The notes under the pieces are model-generated. The model worked only from the letters and a program-made list of their open reading frames with translations. It did not search any database and was not told the origin of the DNA. Below are positions 60,926-64,000 of a stretch of 64,000 nucleotides of DNA, in pieces; position 1 is the first letter of the stretch, and each line of letters starts with the position of its first letter. The position numbers were made by a program, and so were the translations under genes. Source of the stretch: CAZVNZ01 sp964628515 (GTDB lineage Bacteria; Bacillota; Clostridia; Christensenellales; Christensenellaceae); assembly GCA_964628515.1 (NCBI GenBank), contig CAZVNZ010000014.1, positions 3,805 to 67,804 of the forward strand, given 5' to 3'.

Positions 60926-62377
60926 ATGTTTAATTTAAATGATACTTTTACAGATACAGTGCTTGATAGAATACATAAAAAAACTCTTAGTGTGTTAAAA
61001 AATGTGGGTCTACGCATTGAGTGTGAAGATTTTCATAATTCCCTAAAGAAAAAAGGTGCAAAAATTTCTGCAGATAATGTGGTTACATTTCCAGAAGGTT
61101 TGGTGGAAGAAACTGTTAATGATTTGAAAATGATGATAAATAATGGAAAAAAGCAGTTTATTTTAAATGGAGTAATTTCTTCGGACTCCAGTAATATGGA
61201 GATTAAATTTGCAGGTGCATGTATAGAATTTTTAGATCCTATAAGTAATAAAGTAAGAGAGCCCGTTGAAAAAGACTTAATACAATTAATAAAGCTTGGG
61301 CAAAGCATTAAAGAAGTTACATATGTGGGAAACCCGGTTTGCTATTTGTGCGACAATAACGGCAATAAAATAGATCCTAAACTGCAAAGAATAAAAACTG
61401 CGGCTGTTGTTGCAAAATACACAACCAAATATGGCTCCAACGAAGTTTGGAACGAAAAAGAGTTAGATTTATTAATAGAACTTGGCAAAATCGTGCGTGG
61501 CGGAGAGAAGGAATATTTTGCAAACCCATGCTTTGTAACCGCAAAAGAAACTATTGCACCCTTTGTTTTTCCACGAGAAGACGGCAAAATTTTAGGTATG
61601 CTGGCTAAAAGAAACTTGCCTGTTACAATTATTCCTATGCCAATTTCGGGGGCATCATCTCCTGTTAGTATAGAAGGAAATATTGTTGTAACAGCGGCAG
61701 AGATACTTGGAGTAATGGTAGCAATACATTCTGTGTATCCCGAGGCAATGCTTAGCGGAGGCGTAATCTCCGGTATTTTAGATATGAGGTTTATGGCGGC
61801 AAGCTTTTCCGCACCCGAAGCAATTATGCAAGATTTAGGTGTAGCAATGCTGTTTAAAAAAATGTATGGGCAGGATTTTGGCATTGGTACAGGCTGTGTG
61901 GATGCACAATATGTAGGCTCTCAATTAGCAACAGAATATTTTGCTAAAATGAGTGCCGCAAAACTAATGGGAAAAACCAATTATCCGGTTGGAAACATTG
62001 GAGGGGCAAAGCGGTGGTCTCCACAGGGTGCAATTGTAGGGATGGAAATTGCAAAATATTTGCATAGATTTGATTTAAAAATAACTGCTGACGAAAGCAG
62101 ATTTCCCTTAGAGTTATACAAGGAAGTAGGAATAGCAGGTACTTTTTTGGGAACGGAGCACACTTTTGATAACTTTAAAAGTGCTTTTTGGCACCCTCAA
62201 ATATTAGAAAGAACCCAATCTATGAATCCAAACGATAGTTTTGTTGAAAAATCCAAAGCTATTTGGAGTGATTTTATAAACGAGTGTGATACTCAAGAAC
62301 TTGCAGTAACTAAAGAAACCGGCAAAGAAATTGATAAATGGCTTACTGTTTCTGAAAAATTATTAAAAACCCAATAA
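60926..62377 (+). CDS. MttB-superfamily methyltransferase-like protein (non-pyrrolysine), paralogue of 46406
   Basis: A 483-residue member with no amber codon. It shares long stretches with the protein at 46406, for example KFAGACIEFLDP, IKEVTYVGNPVCYL, KYTTKYGSNEVWNEKELDLL and TIIPMPISGASSPVS, indicating a duplication inside this locus. Differences cluster in the last quarter (GGAKRWSPQGAIVG here, LAGKRFSPVQALICVEM there), a region that could shape substrate choice. It sits between the CUT2 importer/DUF4432 gene and a fourth binding-protein gene. Corrinoid-dependent methyl transfer is the family role; the donor is unknown. Confidence 0.85.
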   Translation: MFNLNDTFTDTVLDRIHKKTLSVLKNVGLRIECEDFHNSLKKKGAKISADNVVTFPEGLVEETVNDLKMMINNGKKQFILNGVISSDSSNMEIKFAGACIEFLDPISNKVREPVEKDLIQLIKLGQSIKEVTYVGNPVCYLCDNNGNKIDPKLQRIKTAAVVAKYTTKYGSNEVWNEKELDLLIELGKIVRGGEKEYFANPCFVTAKETIAPFVFPREDGKILGMLAKRNLPVTIIPMPISGASSPVSIEGNIVVTAAEILGVMVAIHSVYPEAMLSGGVISGILDMRFMAASFSAPEAIMQDLGVAMLFKKMYGQDFGIGTGCVDAQYVGSQLATEYFAKMSAAKLMGKTNYPVGNIGGAKRWSPQGAIVGMEIAKYLHRFDLKITADESRFPLELYKEVGIAGTFLGTEHTFDNFKSAFWHPQILERTQSMNPNDSFVEKSKAIWSDFINECDTQELAVTKETGKEIDKWLTVSEKLLKTQ

Positions 62378-62498
62378 CCACCCCCCAACCCCCCACAATA
62401 TTGCAAGCCATGCAACAATTTTTCATTTACTCTTTATTTTATGTTGTTTAATATGTAAATATAATTCAGCATAGCTGGAAAAATATTGGAGGAATGAG

Positions 62499-63851
62499 AT
62501 GAAAAAGAAAATTATTATGATAGCTGCTCTTATGCTGGTTGCTGTAATGTTTATTGCAGGCTGTACACCAACGGCACCGGCGGCATCACAACCGGCAGAA
62601 AAACCTGCCGAGCAACCTGCCGTAGAAGAAAAGAAAGAAGAAGCACCGGCACAGGAAGCTCCGGTTGCAGAAGAAGGCACAAAAAAACTTACACTTGCAT
62701 GGCTTGGCGCCGGGCAGGACAAAGAAAACTTTGACAAAATAATCTCTAAATACACACAAGCAACGGGTGTGGAAGTGGAAACCGTATTTATTCCGGGCAC
62801 ATGGGGAGAATATTTTACAAAAATTCAAACTATGATAGCGGGCGGACAACAGGTTGACGTAGCTTTCGTAGCCATCGAAGGTTTTAGAATGATGATAGAC
62901 TCCGGCTTGGCACAACCCTTAGACCCTTATATCGAGAAAAACAAAGAGTTTGCAGATAAAGTGCTAAACGATATGGCTCCCGAGCTTAGAGACGCTTTGG
63001 CGGTAGACGGCAAAATTTATGCCTTCCCCACAGAGTGGAACGACATTGTTATACATATGAATACAAAAATGTTTGCAGATGCAGGCGTAGAGCTACCCAA
63101 GGCAGACTGGACAAAAGACGATTTTCTTGCTGCGGCAGAAAAAATCACAATGGAAAAAGACGGACAAAAGCAATACGCATTCTCCGTACCGGCTTACTAC
63201 TTTATGATAGAAGCATGGCTTAAAAACAACGGTGTGGCTATGATGAACAAAGAAATGACAAAAAGCACAATAAACACACCCGAGGCGGTAGAAGTTATCC
63301 AATTTTTACAAGACTTAATCCATAAATACGGATACGCTCCTATTCCCGAGCCTAATGTAGACCCTATTCAACAATTAATAGACGGTAAAGTGGCTATGGG
63401 CTCCTTTGGCAGATGGCCCACACTTTCCTACATTGCAAACGATTTCACAGACGTTGCAATTCAATATGTACCTAAATTCTCCACACAGCAAAACCACTTT
63501 GGTATCGGCGGTATTGCGGTAGTAAGCGATGCTAACTACGACGAAGCCGCAAAGTTTGCTTTATGGTGCGGAGACGATGAGTTTATCGGAGACTACCTAT
63601 CCGTAGGTGCAATTCCTGCAAGAAAATCTTTAGCAGATGTGCTTGTAATGTCTTTAGATATGCCTCAAAACAAAGAAATATTCTACGAAAGCGCAAATGG
63701 TGCTACTCCTGTAAGTGCTCCTGCGGCATATGCGGAATGTGATGCCATTGTTAATGCGGCACTATCCAAAATATTTGTAGAAAATGCAGATGTTCAGGCG
63801 ACTTTAGATGAAGCAGCCACTAAAATGGACGAAGCTTTAGCGGCATCCTAA
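62499..63851 (+). CDS. Extracellular sugar-binding lipoprotein (CUT1 family 1)
   Basis: A 450-residue solute-binding protein. The signal peptide ends VMFIAGCTP (lipidated Cys near residue 21), followed by an Ala/Pro/Glu-rich linker to about residue 58. The mature part begins KKLTLAWLGAGQDKENFDKI and has VETVFIPGTWGEYFTKIQTM and GKVAMGSFGRWPTL. TTGGAGGA precedes the ATG. A TATAAT at 62460-62465 may be its own -10 element, without a good -35. No permease follows inside the window; it presumably lies beyond the edge. Confidence 0.9.
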   Translation: MKKKIIMIAALMLVAVMFIAGCTPTAPAASQPAEKPAEQPAVEEKKEEAPAQEAPVAEEGTKKLTLAWLGAGQDKENFDKIISKYTQATGVEVETVFIPGTWGEYFTKIQTMIAGGQQVDVAFVAIEGFRMMIDSGLAQPLDPYIEKNKEFADKVLNDMAPELRDALAVDGKIYAFPTEWNDIVIHMNTKMFADAGVELPKADWTKDDFLAAAEKITMEKDGQKQYAFSVPAYYFMIEAWLKNNGVAMMNKEMTKSTINTPEAVEVIQFLQDLIHKYGYAPIPEPNVDPIQQLIDGKVAMGSFGRWPTLSYIANDFTDVAIQYVPKFSTQQNHFGIGGIAVVSDANYDEAAKFALWCGDDEFIGDYLSVGAIPARKSLADVLVMSLDMPQNKEIFYESANGATPVSAPAAYAECDAIVNAALSKIFVENADVQATLDEAATKMDEALAAS

Positions 63852-63889
63852 TTGCCGATAAACAAAACCCCATAAAAGCCAAAAAAAAG

Positions 63890-63918
63890 CGAGCAAACTT
63901 ACGTTTGTTCGATTTTTG
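63890..63918 (+). terminator. Terminator hairpin after the fourth binding-protein gene
   Basis: Stem CGAGCAAAC / GTTTGTTCG (one G-T pair), TTAC loop, followed by ATTTTTG. An A-run precedes it. It can act as a full or partial terminator before the genes expected downstream. Confidence 0.75.
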
Positions 63919-63925
63919 TATGGAA

Positions 63926-63947
63926 ACCCCCCGGTTAACCGGGGGGT
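63926..63947. repeat. GC-rich perfect palindrome
   Basis: A 22-bp perfect palindrome: A, six C, GGTTAACC, six G, T. It lies 8 bp after the terminator. It has no T-run on the plus strand side (TAAAAAAG follows). It could fold as a second hairpin or serve as a binding site. Confidence 0.6.
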
Positions 63948-63965
63948 AAAAAAGGGCTTAAAGCT

Positions 63966-64000
63966 ATGAATAAAAAACTCCTTTTGATAGAATGTAATTG
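63966..64000 (+). CDS. Possible start of a truncated gene at the window edge
   Basis: An ATG at 63966 opens a frame (MNKKLLLIECN) that runs off the window. AAGGG lies about 10 bp upstream. Eleven codons are too few to identify it; a permease gene would be expected after the binding protein, but the opening does not look clearly like one. Confidence 0.25.
   Translation, partial: MNKKLLLIECN

Noticed and set aside
61342..61884. A 180-residue minus-strand frame
   Set aside because: It is entirely antisense to the MttB-like gene at 60926; similar antisense frames occur over most genes here.
46406..62377. MttB-like genes as pyrrolysine trimethylamine methyltransferases
   Set aside because: All three frames run through at normal length without an in-frame amber codon, and no Pyl or corrinoid genes are nearby.
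62379..62395. C-rich tract after the third MttB gene as a G-quadruplex on the minus strand
   Set aside because: It provides only about two long G-runs plus a short one, fewer than the four runs needed for a convincing intramolecular quadruplex.

Overview
The window looks like a chromosomal stretch of an anaerobic, AT-rich Bacillota, most likely class Clostridia. The signs are strong GGAGG-type ribosome sites, sigma-A promoters (TTGACA/TATAAT), TTG and GTG starts, lipoprotein-type sugar-binding proteins, a BceRS-BceAB peptide-resistance module, a two-subunit class I fumarase and two CUT1 transporters without their own ATPase. TGA is a normal stop. I see no rRNA, tRNA, CRISPR array, insertion sequence or phage gene.

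Layout. 1-13 kb holds mixed core genes: the end of a LacI-type regulator, fumarase alpha/beta, a membrane protein with a TrkA-C domain, glutamate decarboxylase and its antiporter (acid resistance), a cell-wall amidase, a sirtuin, SfsA and a complete BceR-BceS-BceA-BceB module with a recognisable BceR operator. 13-20.7 kb is a hexuronate operon: a divergent AraC regulator, then uxaC, uxuA, an SDR oxidoreductase and kdgK, followed by a membrane-bound YesN-type AraC regulator. 20.8-30.5 kb (minus strand) is a seven-gene operon: two URO-D-fold proteins, a sugar-binding lipoprotein, two permeases, a GH2 glycosidase and an MFS carrier. 31.1-46.3 kb (plus strand) carries a GH36 alpha-galactosidase with three URO-D-fold genes, then a second CUT1 transporter with two more URO-D-fold genes, a fucose-isomerase-like protein and a GH38 alpha-mannosidase. 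46.4-63.9 kb has three MttB-superfamily methyltransferase-like genes, KDPG aldolase, an archaeal-type triosephosphate-isomerase homologue, YjbQ, a SIS isomerase, an FGGY kinase, a DeoR regulator, one more URO-D-fold gene, an RbsBAC-type transporter, a DUF4432 epimerase-like protein and a fourth sugar-binding lipoprotein.

How it may fit together. Four sugar importers, three glycosidases, a complete hexuronate route (KDPG aldolase lies 29 kb away from its kinase) and eleven methyltransferase-like proteins (eight URO-D-fold, three non-pyrrolysine MttB) sit in interleaved operons. URO-D-fold and MttB proteins elsewhere serve corrinoid-dependent demethylation. The idea that this locus strips O- or N-linked methyl groups from imported sugars (methylated glycans, for example 4-O-methylglucuronate) is an inference. 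No corrinoid protein, activator or cobalamin riboswitch is visible here, and several URO-D-fold members have lost the usual zinc-site residues.

Regulation is partly readable: a perfect BceR-type operator, a 21-bp-phased direct repeat for the AraC regulator of the uronate operon, CGAAA motifs shared by three promoters near the DeoR gene, an array of TGTAAAA/TTTTACA elements between two divergent glycoside operons, and a hairpin directly after each of the four sugar-binding-protein genes.
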